From: an uncultured Oscillospiraceae bacterium
GTDB lineage: Bacteria > Bacillota > Clostridia > Oscillospirales > Oscillospiraceae
Length of the DNA stretch: 48,479 nucleotides
NCBI GenBank assembly: GCA_934589675.1
Contig: CAKTOF010000020.1
Location: 1 to 48,479 of the forward strand
Direction: 5' to 3'
Part shown: piece by piece, positions 17,461 through 27,828 of the stretch
Position numbering within the stretch: the stretch's first letter is position 1
How the letters are laid out: each line of letters starts with the position of its first letter
Made by a program: the position numbers and the translations under genes
The notes under the pieces: model-generated
Databases searched by the model: none
The model's input: the letters and a program-made list of their open reading frames with translations, nothing else
What the model was told of the DNA's origin: nothing

Positions 17461-19086
17461 TTACTTCGCCGCGGCGGCGTTTTTGCCGGCCTCGCGGCCG
17501 AGCGTGACGGCCATGCCGATGGAGACGCCGGCGATGGGCGTCGTGTAGGCCGGGCCGAAGCGGCGGCCGCAGCAGTTGCCGGTGGCGTAGAGGCCGGGGA
17601 TGGGCTCGTAGTTGCCGCCGAGGACGTTCTGGTATTTGTCCGTGACGAAGCCGCCGACGGTGACGAGCATGAAGCCGAGGTCGCCGCGCTGCTCGCTCGC
17701 CTGCAAATAGAGCCGGCCGGAGAGCGGGCGCAGGAGCTTGCAGTCCTTGCCGAAGTCGTCGTCGCGCCCGGCGCGGCAGACGGCGTTGTAGCGGTGGATG
17801 GCGGCGACGGCGTTCTCGGCCGCGCGCCCTTTAAGGCCGGCGTTGGCGATGAGCTCCTCGGGCGTCGCGCCGGAGGAGATCGTCGGGGCGACATAGCCGA
17901 ACGGGAACGCCTTGAGCATCGGCTCCATGGACGCCGGGTCGCCCGTCGGGTGCGCGTCCGCGTTTTTCATAATGGCGCGGAGCGCTTCGACGGAATGCGG
18001 ATTGTGCGCGTCGAACCCGCCGTGCGCCGGGACGGCCCAGGCAAGATCTTCTTCGATGTGCTCGTCAAAAATGCTGTAGCGCGGGCCGAGCGGCATGGAG
18101 TTTGCCGCAAAGCCCGAAATTTCGGGGCCGCCGAACGTCTCGTTCATGAACCGCTCGCCGTCGCGGTCGAGCCAAAGGACACCGAACGTCGTAAAGCCGG
18201 GGATCGTGACGTAATTGCCGCCCATGACAGGCAGCGGGCGCGGCTCGAGGCGGCCGCCCGCCCAGACGCCGATCTGGTGGCCGATGCCCTTCCGCCCGCC
18301 CTTTTTCGGGTAGTCCTGACCTTCCGGCAGGAGATCCGTGATGTCCGTGACGAGGTCCTGCATCATCTCGCGGTTGCCGGAGAAGTCGCCCGCGGCTAAA
18401 ATGACGCCGCGCCTGGCGCGGAACTCGGCGTATGTGCCGTCCGGCATTTTTGCGATGACGCCCGCGACGCGCTTCCCGTCCATGACCGGCTGCACGGCCG
18501 TCGTGCCGAAGAAGAATTCGCCGCCGGCGCGCTCGGCCGTCTGGAGGTTCGCGATGACGACGCGCGGCAGCGTCGGGCCGCCCGGCCAGCCGCGCGGGTC
18601 GGGAAACTGCGCCGTGCCGTTCCAGAAGTGATAGCCGTTATAGTCCGCGCCGGGGTGCGACTTGAACTTCTCGCCGCCCTCCGGCCAGAAGGCGACGTGG
18701 ACGTCCTTTAAGCCCTCCACGCCGTACATGTCCGTGAACCAGTCGAACGCGCTGCCGGAGTTCTGCGCGAACTGCATGACGAGCGCGCTGTTTGCCCGCC
18801 CGCCCGCGCGGCGCATCATCTCGTTATAGAGGTCGATCGGGTCGACGCGCGGCACGCCGCGGCTTGCCAGAAATTTGGAATTGATGTGCCCGATGTCGCG
18901 GCCGAAGGGCATGAAGCGCGCAAGGCTCGCCATCTCCAGCCCCGCGACGGACGCGCCGGCCTCCGCCGCCGCGCGCGCCGCCGCCGTCCCGGCATAGCCG
19001 AGCCCGACGACCACGACGTCCTTTTCATGCACCGCGGCAATGTCCCCGGCCGCGATCGGCGCGGGACGGTCTTTCCAGTTTGACAT
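17461..19086 (-). CDS. FAD-dependent reductase/dehydrogenase, fumarate-reductase family
   Basis: This 541-residue flavoprotein has the FAD_binding_2 architecture. The N-terminal dinucleotide motif is VVVVGLGYAGTAAA (GxGxxG at 28-33), then GVILAAGDFSGN, LDRDGERFMNETFGG in the capping region, and the C-terminal GLYATGNCCG...GVSIGMAVTLGREAG. Relatives are fumarate, urocanate and phenylacrylate reductases and 3-ketosteroid delta-1-dehydrogenases. The protein lacks a signal peptide, heme domain and FMN-binding domain, so it is probably cytoplasmic and uses an unknown electron partner. ATG 19086 has AAAGGAGG upstream. A palindromic repeat separates it from the reductase gene upstream on the same strand. 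Confidence 0.88.
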   Translation of the reverse strand: MSNWKDRPAPIAAGDIAAVHEKDVVVVGLGYAGTAAARAAAEAGASVAGLEMASLARFMPFGRDIGHINSKFLASRGVPRVDPIDLYNEMMRRAGGRANSALVMQFAQNSGSAFDWFTDMYGVEGLKDVHVAFWPEGGEKFKSHPGADYNGYHFWNGTAQFPDPRGWPGGPTLPRVVIANLQTAERAGGEFFFGTTAVQPVMDGKRVAGVIAKMPDGTYAEFRARRGVILAAGDFSGNREMMQDLVTDITDLLPEGQDYPKKGGRKGIGHQIGVWAGGRLEPRPLPVMGGNYVTIPGFTTFGVLWLDRDGERFMNETFGGPEISGFAANSMPLGPRYSIFDEHIEEDLAWAVPAHGGFDAHNPHSVEALRAIMKNADAHPTGDPASMEPMLKAFPFGYVAPTISSGATPEELIANAGLKGRAAENAVAAIHRYNAVCRAGRDDDFGKDCKLLRPLSGRLYLQASEQRGDLGFMLVTVGGFVTDKYQNVLGGNYEPIPGLYATGNCCGRRFGPAYTTPIAGVSIGMAVTLGREAGKNAAAAK

Positions 19087-19136
19087 GGGGTGGGTTCCTC
19101 CTTTGGGTGGGTGATGGGGTGCGGGACGCGCCGAAA

Positions 19137-19290
19137 GGCCCCCTTGTGCAAAGGGGGCTGTCGCCGGAGGCGACTGGGGGATTGGAGCTTGAAAGCCCGC
19201 AGAGCGCGTCCGTAAATCCGAACCGCGTCCCGTCAACCCCTCCGTCACGCCTAACGGCGTGCCACCTCCCCTTGCACAGGGGAGGTATTG
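19137..19290. repeat. Paired double-hairpin intergenic repeat
   Basis: This is the same family as at 1-550. The left arm (about 19137-19184) is GCCCCCTTGTGCAAAGGGGGC followed by TGTCGCC/GGCGACT. The right arm (about 19234-19286) reads CAACCCCTCCGTCACGCC/GGCGTG and CCTCCCCTTGCACAGGGGAGG. It fills the gap between the reductase and flavoprotein genes and would fold in their shared transcript. Confidence 0.8.
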
Positions 19291-19299
19291 GGGCGCGTC

Positions 19300-21294
19300 T
19301 CAGATCTCCATCGCGGCCCAGTAGCCGGTGGAGACTGCGTCGCGGATCTTGTGCGGCTGGATGCAGTCGCCCGCGAGGGTGACGTAGGGGGCGCAGTTGG
19401 CGAACGTGTATGCAAGCTCCGTCTTCGCCTTCATGCCGGAGGCGAGGATGACGGTGTCGCACGCGATCTGGCGCTCTTCGCCCGTCACGGTGTCGCGCAC
19501 GCGGACGGCGTCGGGCAAAATCTCGATGGCGTCGCAGTTATTGTACAGCGCGACGCCGCGCTCGTCAAACCAGTCGAGGAACGTCGGGATGGGGTTATAG
19601 AGCGCGCTCGGGCCGTGCGTGAAGTTCTCGTGGAAGCAGATGCTCTCGCGGCGGCCGACGATGGCCATGTCGTGGCCGGTGTTGTTCAGGTGCAGCGCGA
19701 CCTCGCAGGCCGTCAGGCCGCTGCCAAGCATGAGCACGCGGCCGCGCAGGCGCTCCGGCTGCGTGTACGCCTCGAGGACAGTGAGGACGTTGTCCCCGTC
19801 CGCGCCGGGGATCTGCGGGCGGCGCGGCTCGGCGCCGACGGCGACGATGACGGCGTAGGGATCGAGCGAGGAGACCAGCTCCGGCGTCGCCTCCGTATCA
19901 AGGCGCACCTCGACGTTCGGATGCTCGACGACGCGGCGGATCATGTTGGTTTTGTAGCGGCGGATGTCCGATTTGATCGTGTCCGTGTCGGAAAACACGA
20001 GCTGGCCGCCGAGGTGATCGGCCTTTTCGAGCAGAATGACGCTGTGGCCGCGCTCGGCCGCGGTGTGGGCGGCCTTGAGTCCCGCGATGCCGCCGCCGAC
20101 GATGACGACTTTACGCGGAACCGGCGCTTTTTTGAGCGGGTAGGAGCTTTCATACGTCTTGTACGTCGCGTGCGGGTTGACCGAGCACGGTCCGATGACG
20201 TCGTAGCATGCGTGGCAGCGCAGGCAGTTGTCGATGAGGTGCTCGTTGCCCTCGTGCAGCTTGCGCGGGTAGTAGGGGTCGGCGAGCTCGAGCTGGCGGG
20301 ACATGCAGACAAAGTCCGCGTCGCCGGAGGCGACGATGTCGGCCGCCGTGTCGGGATTGGCGCAGGAGTTTACGATGACGAGCGGCGTTTTGATGCCCGC
20401 GGCCTTGATCTTTTTGCAGAAAATGCGGTTCGGCGCCTCGGGGAACGTCGCGGGCGAGGTGACATGGTTATTCGACTTGCAGTCGGTGTGGCGGCCGGCC
20501 GTGCAGTGGAACAGGTCGACGGTGCCCTCTTTTTCAAGGAGCTTGAAAAACTCGATCGTCTCGTCGATCGTGATGCCGCCTTCGCGGAACTCGTCGACGC
20601 TCGTGCGGTACTCGACGATGAAATTGGGGCCGACGGCCTCGCGGATGGCGCGCATGACCTCGATCGGGTAACGGCAGCGGTTTTCGACGCTGCCGCCGTA
20701 TTCATCTGTGCGGTCGTTGCAGTCGGGCGCGCGGAACTGGTCGAGCAGCTTGCCGTGGCCGGCGTGGATGATGCAGCCGTCGACGCCGTAGCTTTTCGCG
20801 CGCGTGATGCACTTGACGTAGTCGGCCTTGATGCGGTCCATGTCCTCGCGGGTCATCTCGATGACCTCGCAGCCGTTATCGTACTTGCGCGCAGCGGGGC
20901 CGAGACCCTTGCCCGGGCCGAAGCGCGGGCCGTCCGGCGCGGGGCCGCCGTCGCACGAGAACTGGATGAAGGCCAGGCAGTTGTAGCGGTGGACGGTGTT
21001 GACATAGTTGCGGATGGAGTTGCCGAGATCCATCGGCTCGGGGTCGGGGAAGAACTTCACGCGGTCCATGCCGCCCATGTAGCCGGCGTCGGCGTTGATG
21101 ACGGCGTCGCCGCCGCCGATGACGCGCGCCGCGCCGCCGCGGGCGAGCGCGCCGTAGTAGTCGACGTTCGCCTGCGTGATGCCGGCGCCGGGGTTGCCCT
21201 CGTTGCAGCCGAGCGGGCCGACGAGAATGCGGTTTTTGAAGACGTGGCCGCGGATGGTCATGGGCTGGAAGAGCGGCTCAAATTTTTTGTTCAT
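19300..21294 (-). CDS. FMN/4Fe-4S/FAD ene-reductase (Old Yellow Enzyme type), copy 1
   Basis: This 664-residue enzyme is of the 2,4-dienoyl-CoA reductase/enoate reductase/BaiCD-BaiH class. The N-terminal FMN TIM barrel (about 5-345) contains DRTDEYGGSVENRCRYP. The 4Fe-4S ligands are C357, C360, C363 and C370 (CLRCHACYDVIGPC). A C-terminal pyridine-nucleotide/FAD module follows with VVIVGGGIAGLKAA (near 400-405) and a second motif MLGSGLTACE. It would reduce an activated C=C bond with NAD(P)H. The usual catalytic Tyr in HGYLL is Lys here (HAGHGKLLDQF, K182). ATG 21294 follows AGAAAGG. It precedes the flavoprotein gene on the same strand. Confidence 0.92.
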   Translation of the reverse strand: MNKKFEPLFQPMTIRGHVFKNRILVGPLGCNEGNPGAGITQANVDYYGALARGGAARVIGGGDAVINADAGYMGGMDRVKFFPDPEPMDLGNSIRNYVNTVHRYNCLAFIQFSCDGGPAPDGPRFGPGKGLGPAARKYDNGCEVIEMTREDMDRIKADYVKCITRAKSYGVDGCIIHAGHGKLLDQFRAPDCNDRTDEYGGSVENRCRYPIEVMRAIREAVGPNFIVEYRTSVDEFREGGITIDETIEFFKLLEKEGTVDLFHCTAGRHTDCKSNNHVTSPATFPEAPNRIFCKKIKAAGIKTPLVIVNSCANPDTAADIVASGDADFVCMSRQLELADPYYPRKLHEGNEHLIDNCLRCHACYDVIGPCSVNPHATYKTYESSYPLKKAPVPRKVVIVGGGIAGLKAAHTAAERGHSVILLEKADHLGGQLVFSDTDTIKSDIRRYKTNMIRRVVEHPNVEVRLDTEATPELVSSLDPYAVIVAVGAEPRRPQIPGADGDNVLTVLEAYTQPERLRGRVLMLGSGLTACEVALHLNNTGHDMAIVGRRESICFHENFTHGPSALYNPIPTFLDWFDERGVALYNNCDAIEILPDAVRVRDTVTGEERQIACDTVILASGMKAKTELAYTFANCAPYVTLAGDCIQPHKIRDAVSTGYWAAMEI

Positions 21295-21317
21295 CAAGTT
21301 GATCAGACCTTTCTGGG

Positions 21318-22121
21318 TCAATATGGTTTCCGGAATTCGCCCTCGCGGATGGGGCGGAATGGGCGCGAGGCGCGCTCCTTGCCGCGGAAGAAGATGCAAA
21401 ACGCGGCGATGACGGCCATGACGGCGAGAATGGCCCAGCGCGGGAATGCGCGCGTGAGCGCGGCGTCCGCCGTGCCGACCATGCGGATGCGGCCGGCGGC
21501 AAGCTCCGTGACGTCGTTTTCGGTCAGGTAGGCAGACAGCGCCGCGCGGAGCGTCAGGCCGCCGTCCGTCCCGTCCGGCAAAAGCGCGGCGGGCGCGGTG
21601 ACGGTGAGAAGCGGCGCAGCATCCTCCCGGCTGAGCTTCGCGCCGCCCGAGAGGGCGAGCTTGTAGACGCGCGCGCCGGCCGGCGCGGTGACGTCGACGG
21701 TCATGTTCAGGCCGGACAGCTGCAAAAAGCCGTCGCTTGCTGACGCCTCGGGCAGGTAGCGGTCGTTTTCGGCGTCGATTTGGATGGAGTCCAGCGCCGT
21801 CTCGAGCAGCGCAAAAAGCTGCGCGGGCGAAAGCGCCGCCGTGACAAGGGCGCACTCGCCGACCGACCGGGCAATGTCCGCATCCGTGAGCGGCCCGGCC
21901 GGCAGGTCGTTCTGGAGCAGCCCCGCCGGGATGAGGGCGCAGTCCGCGCCCGTCTGGGCGCGCGCGGCGTCGGCTGCCAGGTCGCCGAGATCGCATTCCT
22001 GCGCGCCGGGGACGCAGCTTAAGATGGAGTCCAGCTGCATCCCGAGGCTTCCCGCCGGGGCGGCGAGCGCCGCGGAGGCGAGCATGAGCGCCGTCAGGAG
22101 CAGCAAAAGCGCGCGCCTCAT
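21318..22121 (-). CDS. Membrane-anchored orphan 5'-nucleotidase C-terminal-like domain
   Basis: This 267-residue protein has a signal peptide (about 1-20), then one domain resembling the 5'-nucleotidase C-terminal domain: LGDLAADAARAQTGADCALIPAGLLQNDLPAGPLTDADI, LSPAQLFALLETAL and DGFLQLSGLNMTVD. A C-terminal transmembrane helix (about 226-245) with a positively charged tail follows. The metallophosphatase domain that normally precedes this domain is absent, so hydrolysis is doubtful and ligand binding is more likely. Its ATG overlaps the stop of the ABC ATPase gene (ATGA), giving tight coupling to the importer operon. Its stop is only 24 bases before the reductase start. Confidence 0.72.
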   Translation of the reverse strand: MRRALLLLLTALMLASAALAAPAGSLGMQLDSILSCVPGAQECDLGDLAADAARAQTGADCALIPAGLLQNDLPAGPLTDADIARSVGECALVTAALSPAQLFALLETALDSIQIDAENDRYLPEASASDGFLQLSGLNMTVDVTAPAGARVYKLALSGGAKLSREDAAPLLTVTAPAALLPDGTDGGLTLRAALSAYLTENDVTELAAGRIRMVGTADAALTRAFPRWAILAVMAVIAAFCIFFRGKERASRPFRPIREGEFRKPY

Positions 22122-24103
22122 GCCAGGGAGTTGATCTCGCGCACGAAGTGGCAGGCGACGAAGTGCTCCGGCTCGATCTCCTCGTAAGCGGGCATCTGCG
22201 TGTGGCAGATGTCCTTGGCATACGGGCAGCGGGAGGCGAAGCGGCAGCCGGGCTTCGGGTCGACGGGGCTGGTCAGCTCGCCCTGCATGATGATGCGCTT
22301 TTTCTCCGGCAAAATGGCCGGGACGGGGATGGCGGACAGAAGCCCCTTCGTGTACGGGTGGTACGGCGCCTCGAAAAGGCGCTTCGACGGGCATTTTTCG
22401 ACCATGGAGCCGACGTACATGACGAGGATGTCGTCGGAGATGTGCTTGACGACCGACAGGTCGTGCGTGACGAAGATGTACGTCAGGCCGCGCTGCTCCT
22501 GAAGATCCTGCAGGAGGTTCAAAACCTGCGCCTGAATGGACACGTCGAGCGCGGAAACCGGCTCGTCGCAGACGATGAGCTGCGGGTCGAGCGCGAGCGC
22601 GCAGGCGATGCCGACGCGCTGACGGCGGCCGCCGTCGAGCTCATGCGGGTAGACGTAGGCGTAGCGCCGCGCGAGGCCGACGATGTCCATCAGCTCGAAC
22701 ACGCGCTTTTGCAGCGCCTGCTTGTTCTCGCACAGGTGATAGGTCTTGAGCGGGTCGGCGATGAGCTCGTAGATGCAGTAGCGCGGGTTGAGCGACGAGT
22801 ACGGATCCTGGAAGATGATCTGCATCTGCTTCTGCAGCGCCTTGCGCTTACGTCCCTTGGCGTCCGTGACGTCCTCGCCGCGGAAGAGCACGCGGCCGTC
22901 CGTCGCGCCGAGCAGCCCGAGCACGGTGCGGCCGAGCGTCGACTTGCCGCAGCCGGACTCGCCGACGACGCCGAGCGTGCGGCCCTCGTCGATGGTGAAG
23001 GTGACGTCGTCGACGGCGTGGAGCATGCCGTTTCCGGTCTTGAAGTATTTTTTGAGGTGCTGGACCTCCAGCAGCGGCTTGCGCTCGCGCGCCTCGGTCT
23101 CCGCGGCCGGCGCGTCGTCCTCGGGGACCTCGGCCGTGACGCGCTCTGTGTGGAAGCAGCGGCACTGGTGGCCGTCGGAGAGCGTGGTGAGCAGCGGGCG
23201 CTCAGCTTTGCAGCGCTCGTCGGCATACGGGCAGCGCGGGTGGAAGCGGCAGCCCTCGGGCAGGTGTGCCGGGTCGGGCATCATGCCGTGGATGGGGTGC
23301 AGGCGGCGCTCGTCGCGCTCGAGGCTCGGCAGCGAGCCGAACAGGCCGCGCGTGTACGGGTGCGCGCACGCCTGGAAAATATCGTGCAGCGAGCCGCACT
23401 CGACGATCTCGCCGGCGTACATGATGGCGACCTTGTCGCACGTCTCGGCGACGACGCCGAGGTCGTGCGTGATGAGCAGCATGGACGAGCCGAACTGCTC
23501 CTTGAGCTCGCCCATCATCTCGAGCACCTGCGCCTGAATGGTGACGTCGAGCGCGGTCGTCGGCTCGTCGGCGATGAGCAGCTTCGGCGAGCAGGCCAGC
23601 GCCATGGCGATGACGACGCGCTGCTTCATGCCGCCGGAGAACTGGTGCGGGTAATCCTTGCCGCGGAAGGCCGGGATGCCGACCATCTCGAGCGTCTGGC
23701 GCGCCTTTTTCACGGCCTCGGCCTGCGAGATGTGCTCATGGATGGAGATGACCTCAGCGATCTGGTACTCGACCGTGAAGATCGGGTTGAGCGCGGTCAT
23801 CGGGTCCTGGAAGATCATGGAGATCTGCTTGCCGCGGATGGCGCGGATGGCCGCGTCGTTCATCTTGAGGACGTCCTCGCCCTCGAAGAGGATCTCGCCC
23901 GAGGTGATCTCGGCCGGCGGGGTGGGCAGCAGATTCAAAATGGACAGCGCGGTCGTCGTCTTGCCCGCGCCCGTCTCGCCGACGAGGCCGAGCGTTTCGC
24001 CCTTGTTGATGGTCAGGGAGACATCGGAGACAGCCTCGCTCGTGCCGTCCATGGTGACATAGCGGACCGAGAGGCCGCGGATCTCTAAAACGGTATCAGA
24101 CAT
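22118..24103 (-). CDS. Fused double ATPase of an oligopeptide-type ABC importer (DppD-DppF fusion)
   Basis: This 661-residue protein joins two ABC ATPases that are usually separate genes. Half 1 has Walker A GETGAGKTT (42-50), signature FSGGMKQR (155-162) and Walker B LLIADE. Half 2 starts near 340 with GESGCGKST, signature LDGGRRQR and LIVCDEPVSALD. Each half ends with the Cys-rich oligopeptide-transport C-terminal region (CRFHPRCPYADERC and CRFASRCPYAKDIC). It powers uptake through the permeases encoded just upstream (16-base gap). ATG 24103 follows GGAGAGG. The cargo may be a peptide or a small organic ligand, given the surrounding catabolic genes. Confidence 0.94.
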   Translation of the reverse strand: MSDTVLEIRGLSVRYVTMDGTSEAVSDVSLTINKGETLGLVGETGAGKTTTALSILNLLPTPPAEITSGEILFEGEDVLKMNDAAIRAIRGKQISMIFQDPMTALNPIFTVEYQIAEVISIHEHISQAEAVKKARQTLEMVGIPAFRGKDYPHQFSGGMKQRVVIAMALACSPKLLIADEPTTALDVTIQAQVLEMMGELKEQFGSSMLLITHDLGVVAETCDKVAIMYAGEIVECGSLHDIFQACAHPYTRGLFGSLPSLERDERRLHPIHGMMPDPAHLPEGCRFHPRCPYADERCKAERPLLTTLSDGHQCRCFHTERVTAEVPEDDAPAAETEARERKPLLEVQHLKKYFKTGNGMLHAVDDVTFTIDEGRTLGVVGESGCGKSTLGRTVLGLLGATDGRVLFRGEDVTDAKGRKRKALQKQMQIIFQDPYSSLNPRYCIYELIADPLKTYHLCENKQALQKRVFELMDIVGLARRYAYVYPHELDGGRRQRVGIACALALDPQLIVCDEPVSALDVSIQAQVLNLLQDLQEQRGLTYIFVTHDLSVVKHISDDILVMYVGSMVEKCPSKRLFEAPYHPYTKGLLSAIPVPAILPEKKRIIMQGELTSPVDPKPGCRFASRCPYAKDICHTQMPAYEEIEPEHFVACHFVREINSLA

Positions 24104-24119
24104 GGTTGCAACCTCTCCT

Positions 24120-25010
24120 TCAGTGCTTGAGTTTCGGGTCGAGCGCGTCGCGCAGGCCGTCGCCCATGACGTTGAAGCCGAACATCGTGAGCATGATGAG
24201 AAGCCCCGGGAACGTGATCATGGGCCAGAACGTCGTGATGAACTCGCGGCCGGTGTTGAGGATGGAGCCCCACTCCGGCGTGGGCGGCTGGACGCCGAGG
24301 CCGATGAACGAAAGGCCCGAGATCATCATGATGTTCGTGCCGATGCGCAGCGTCGAGTCGACGATGATGGGCGAGAGCGTGTTCGGCAGGATCTGCCGGA
24401 CGATGATGCGCAGGTTGCTCGATCCGCGGGCGCGGGCGGCCTCGACGTATTCCTGCTCGCGGATGGTGAGCACCGTCGCGCGCAGCATGCGCGCGCTCGG
24501 CGCGATGCCGCCGATGGAGACGGCGATGGCCGTCTGCCACACGCCGCTGCCGAGCAGCGCCGAGACCGAGACGGCCATCAGCGTGCCCGGGACGGCCATG
24601 ATGATGTCCATGACGCGCATGACGATCGTCTCATAAAGCCCGCCGAAGTAGCCGGCCGTCGCGCCGAAGATGGAGCCGATGCCGACCGAGATGAGAAGGC
24701 CCAGAAGCGAGACGAGCAGCGACACGCGCCCGCCGTAGAGCACGCGGGAGAAGAGGTCGCGCCCGTAGTTGTCCGTGCCGAACAGGTGCTTGGCGCTCGG
24801 CATTAAGAAGCGGTCGCCAAACGACTGCTTGTCGTAGTCATACGGCGCGATGAAATTGGCGAAGATGGCCGAGAGGACGATGACGGCCACGATGATAAGC
24901 CCCGCCATGGCGAGCTTGTTCGAGCGGAAGCGCTTCCAGATGTCGCGCATCTGGCTGCGCTTTTTCATGGGAGCGGACTCCTGCTGCGTGATTACCTTTT
25001 CTTTCTGCAT
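24120..25010 (-). CDS. ABC importer permease, DppC/OppC type
   Basis: This 296-residue inner-membrane permease has the N-terminal helix LAMAGLIIVAVIVLSAIFANFIAPYD typical of DppC, further helices, and the EAA-type loop EYVEAARARGSSNLRIIVRQILPN that docks onto the ATPase. ATG 25010 is chosen because GGAGGC lies 8 bases upstream. It lies 13 bases after the DppB gene and 16 bases before the ATPase gene within one operon. Confidence 0.95.
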   Translation of the reverse strand: MQKEKVITQQESAPMKKRSQMRDIWKRFRSNKLAMAGLIIVAVIVLSAIFANFIAPYDYDKQSFGDRFLMPSAKHLFGTDNYGRDLFSRVLYGGRVSLLVSLLGLLISVGIGSIFGATAGYFGGLYETIVMRVMDIIMAVPGTLMAVSVSALLGSGVWQTAIAVSIGGIAPSARMLRATVLTIREQEYVEAARARGSSNLRIIVRQILPNTLSPIIVDSTLRIGTNIMMISGLSFIGLGVQPPTPEWGSILNTGREFITTFWPMITFPGLLIMLTMFGFNVMGDGLRDALDPKLKH

Positions 25011-25023
25011 TCTGTCCGCCTCC

Positions 25024-26007
<984 letters not shown>

Positions 26008-26059
26008 TGATCTACCCCTCTTGCTGGCGGAAAACCGCGGTTTGTGCGGGTGGTTTGCA

Positions 26060-26089
26060 AAAGGCGGGTCAGGCGATGCCTGACCCGCC
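26060..26089 (-). terminator. Intra-operon hairpin, probable partial terminator
   Basis: On the minus strand, stem GGCGGGTCAGGC/GCCTGACCCGCC is followed by a short TTTTGC tail. It lies between the binding-protein and permease genes and would favour higher levels of the binding protein. Confidence 0.7.
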
Positions 26090-26105
26090 CGAGCTGAAAT
26101 TCAGT

Positions 26106-27743
26106 TTATTTGGCGAGCTTGATGTTGCCGAGGCAGTCGTACCAGTTGTTGAGCATGTCGAACTCGGCGATGCGGCTGTTGAAGCACCAGGCCTCCATGA
26201 CCTCGCAGTACGGGAACATCCAGTAGTTGTCATAGAGCCAGGAGTCGATCTTCTTGAACGTCTCCATGCGGGCGTCGTAGTTGCTCGTGGCGTTCGACTC
26301 TTCGGCGAGGGCGACGTACTCCGGATCGCTCATGGAGCGGTCGAGGAACAGGCCGTTCGTCAGCGGGGAGAGGAACTGCCACGGCTCGCGGGTGTAGTTG
26401 GCGCCGTTCGGCATGATGATGGCCATGTCGTTCTTGCCCTGGAAGTAGTACTCCGGCAGCGCGGTGCCGAGCTCGTAGGTCTCCGGGGTGACGACGATGC
26501 CCACGTCGGCGAGGTAGCCCTGCACGGCCTCCATGACGCGGACCTGCTGCGTGTCGTTGACGGCAACGTAGAGCAGCTGGATCTCGCCCTCGGCATAGCC
26601 GGCGTCGGCGAGGATCTGGCGGGCCTTGTCGGGATCATAGGTATAGGCGCCGGAGTGGTCGGAGTAGGCGGCCATGGTCGGCGTGAAGTGCGACGTGGCC
26701 TCAACGGCGAGGCTGCCCCAGGCAATCTGGCCGACCTCGAACCACGGTACGGCGTAGCTGATGGCCTCACGCACGCGCTCGTCGGCGATGTACTGGTTGT
26801 GCTCGTTCATGGACATGCACGGGACGGAGTTCGTGCTCTTGAGCACGAGCGTGCCGAGCGACGGGTCGTTTTCAACGGCCGTGACCTGCGTGTCGTTCAT
26901 GCCGAGGACCGCGTCGATGACGCCGTTCTGATACTCGGCCCACATGCTGTTGGCGTCGGAGTAGTACTTGACGGTGATCTCAGTGCAGTCGAACGTGCGG
27001 GAGGTGTCCCAGTAGTCCTCGCGCAGCTCATAGGTGACGTAGGAATCGGCGACGCACTCCTTGACGCGGTACGGGCCGGAGCCGTTCGGGGCGCTCCACC
27101 AGATCTCGTCGCCGTCCGGATGGGCCGCGAGGAACTCGTCGTCCGCGATGCAGATGCCCAGCTCGCTGAGCGCCGCGCCGTAGGGCTTGAAGTACTTGAA
27201 GGTGATGGTCTTGCCGTCGTCGGAGACAGTTGTGTTGTCCCAGTCGATGACGCCGGCCCACTGGCCCTGACGCTGGTTGCCGGAATCAATGTTGTACTGG
27301 CAGGTCGCCAGGACGTCGTTGGCGTCCATGACGGCGCCGCCGTCAAACGTGATGCCGTCCTTGATGGTGACGTGGAGCGTCGTGTCGTCGTCCCAGCCCC
27401 AGTCGTCGGAGACGGGGGAGTACCACTTGCCGGTCTCCTTGTCGATGTCGAAGAGCTGGTTGAACACCATATAGGTGACGTAGTTGTCGCCCATACCGGT
27501 GCCGCCGTTCGGGTTGAGGTAGCCGAAGCTCGCGCTCGTGCCGATGGCGACGGTCGTGTCGAGGTCGCCGGCAGGAGCGGCGTCGCCGCCGGCATTGCCG
27601 CCGGTGGAGGCGGTGTCGCCGCCGGTCGTGGTCTGGCCGTCTCCGGCGTTCGTGCTGCCGCCGTCGTCCTTGCTGCACGCGGCGAGCGCGAGCAGCATGC
27701 ACAGCGCCATGAGAAGCGCAAGTGCTCTGGTCCACTTTTTCAT
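26106..27743 (-). CDS. ABC importer substrate-binding lipoprotein (SBP_bac_5 family), copy 1
   Basis: This 545-residue extracytoplasmic binding protein has a lipoprotein signal peptide (LALAAC, Cys near 23). A Gly/Thr-rich linker and the family 5 solute-binding fold follow (WGWDDDTTLHVTIKDGITFDGGAVMDANDVLATCQYN, NGSGPYRVKECV). Family members bind peptides, nickel complexes, sugars, opines and other organics, so the fold does not give the ligand. ATG 27743 follows AAAGGAG. It heads the importer operon from a near-consensus promoter. Confidence 0.93.
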   Translation of the reverse strand: MKKWTRALALLMALCMLLALAACSKDDGGSTNAGDGQTTTGGDTASTGGNAGGDAAPAGDLDTTVAIGTSASFGYLNPNGGTGMGDNYVTYMVFNQLFDIDKETGKWYSPVSDDWGWDDDTTLHVTIKDGITFDGGAVMDANDVLATCQYNIDSGNQRQGQWAGVIDWDNTTVSDDGKTITFKYFKPYGAALSELGICIADDEFLAAHPDGDEIWWSAPNGSGPYRVKECVADSYVTYELREDYWDTSRTFDCTEITVKYYSDANSMWAEYQNGVIDAVLGMNDTQVTAVENDPSLGTLVLKSTNSVPCMSMNEHNQYIADERVREAISYAVPWFEVGQIAWGSLAVEATSHFTPTMAAYSDHSGAYTYDPDKARQILADAGYAEGEIQLLYVAVNDTQQVRVMEAVQGYLADVGIVVTPETYELGTALPEYYFQGKNDMAIIMPNGANYTREPWQFLSPLTNGLFLDRSMSDPEYVALAEESNATSNYDARMETFKKIDSWLYDNYWMFPYCEVMEAWCFNSRIAEFDMLNNWYDCLGNIKLAK

Positions 27744-27828
27744 TTCAGATTGTCTCCTTTCGGTTTTTGGCGCGGCAGGGCGCCGCGCCTATCCTATGCG
27801 GCGGTCTTGCCGCACAGAATAAGACAAA

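Noticed and set aside
19288..21531. 747-codon plus-strand frame antisense to ene-reductase copy 1
   Set aside because: It mirrors the codon bias of the real gene and has no recognisable domain.
22148..24088. 646-codon plus-strand frame antisense to the double ATPase
   Set aside because: The opposite strand encodes clear Walker and signature motifs; this is a GC-driven shadow.
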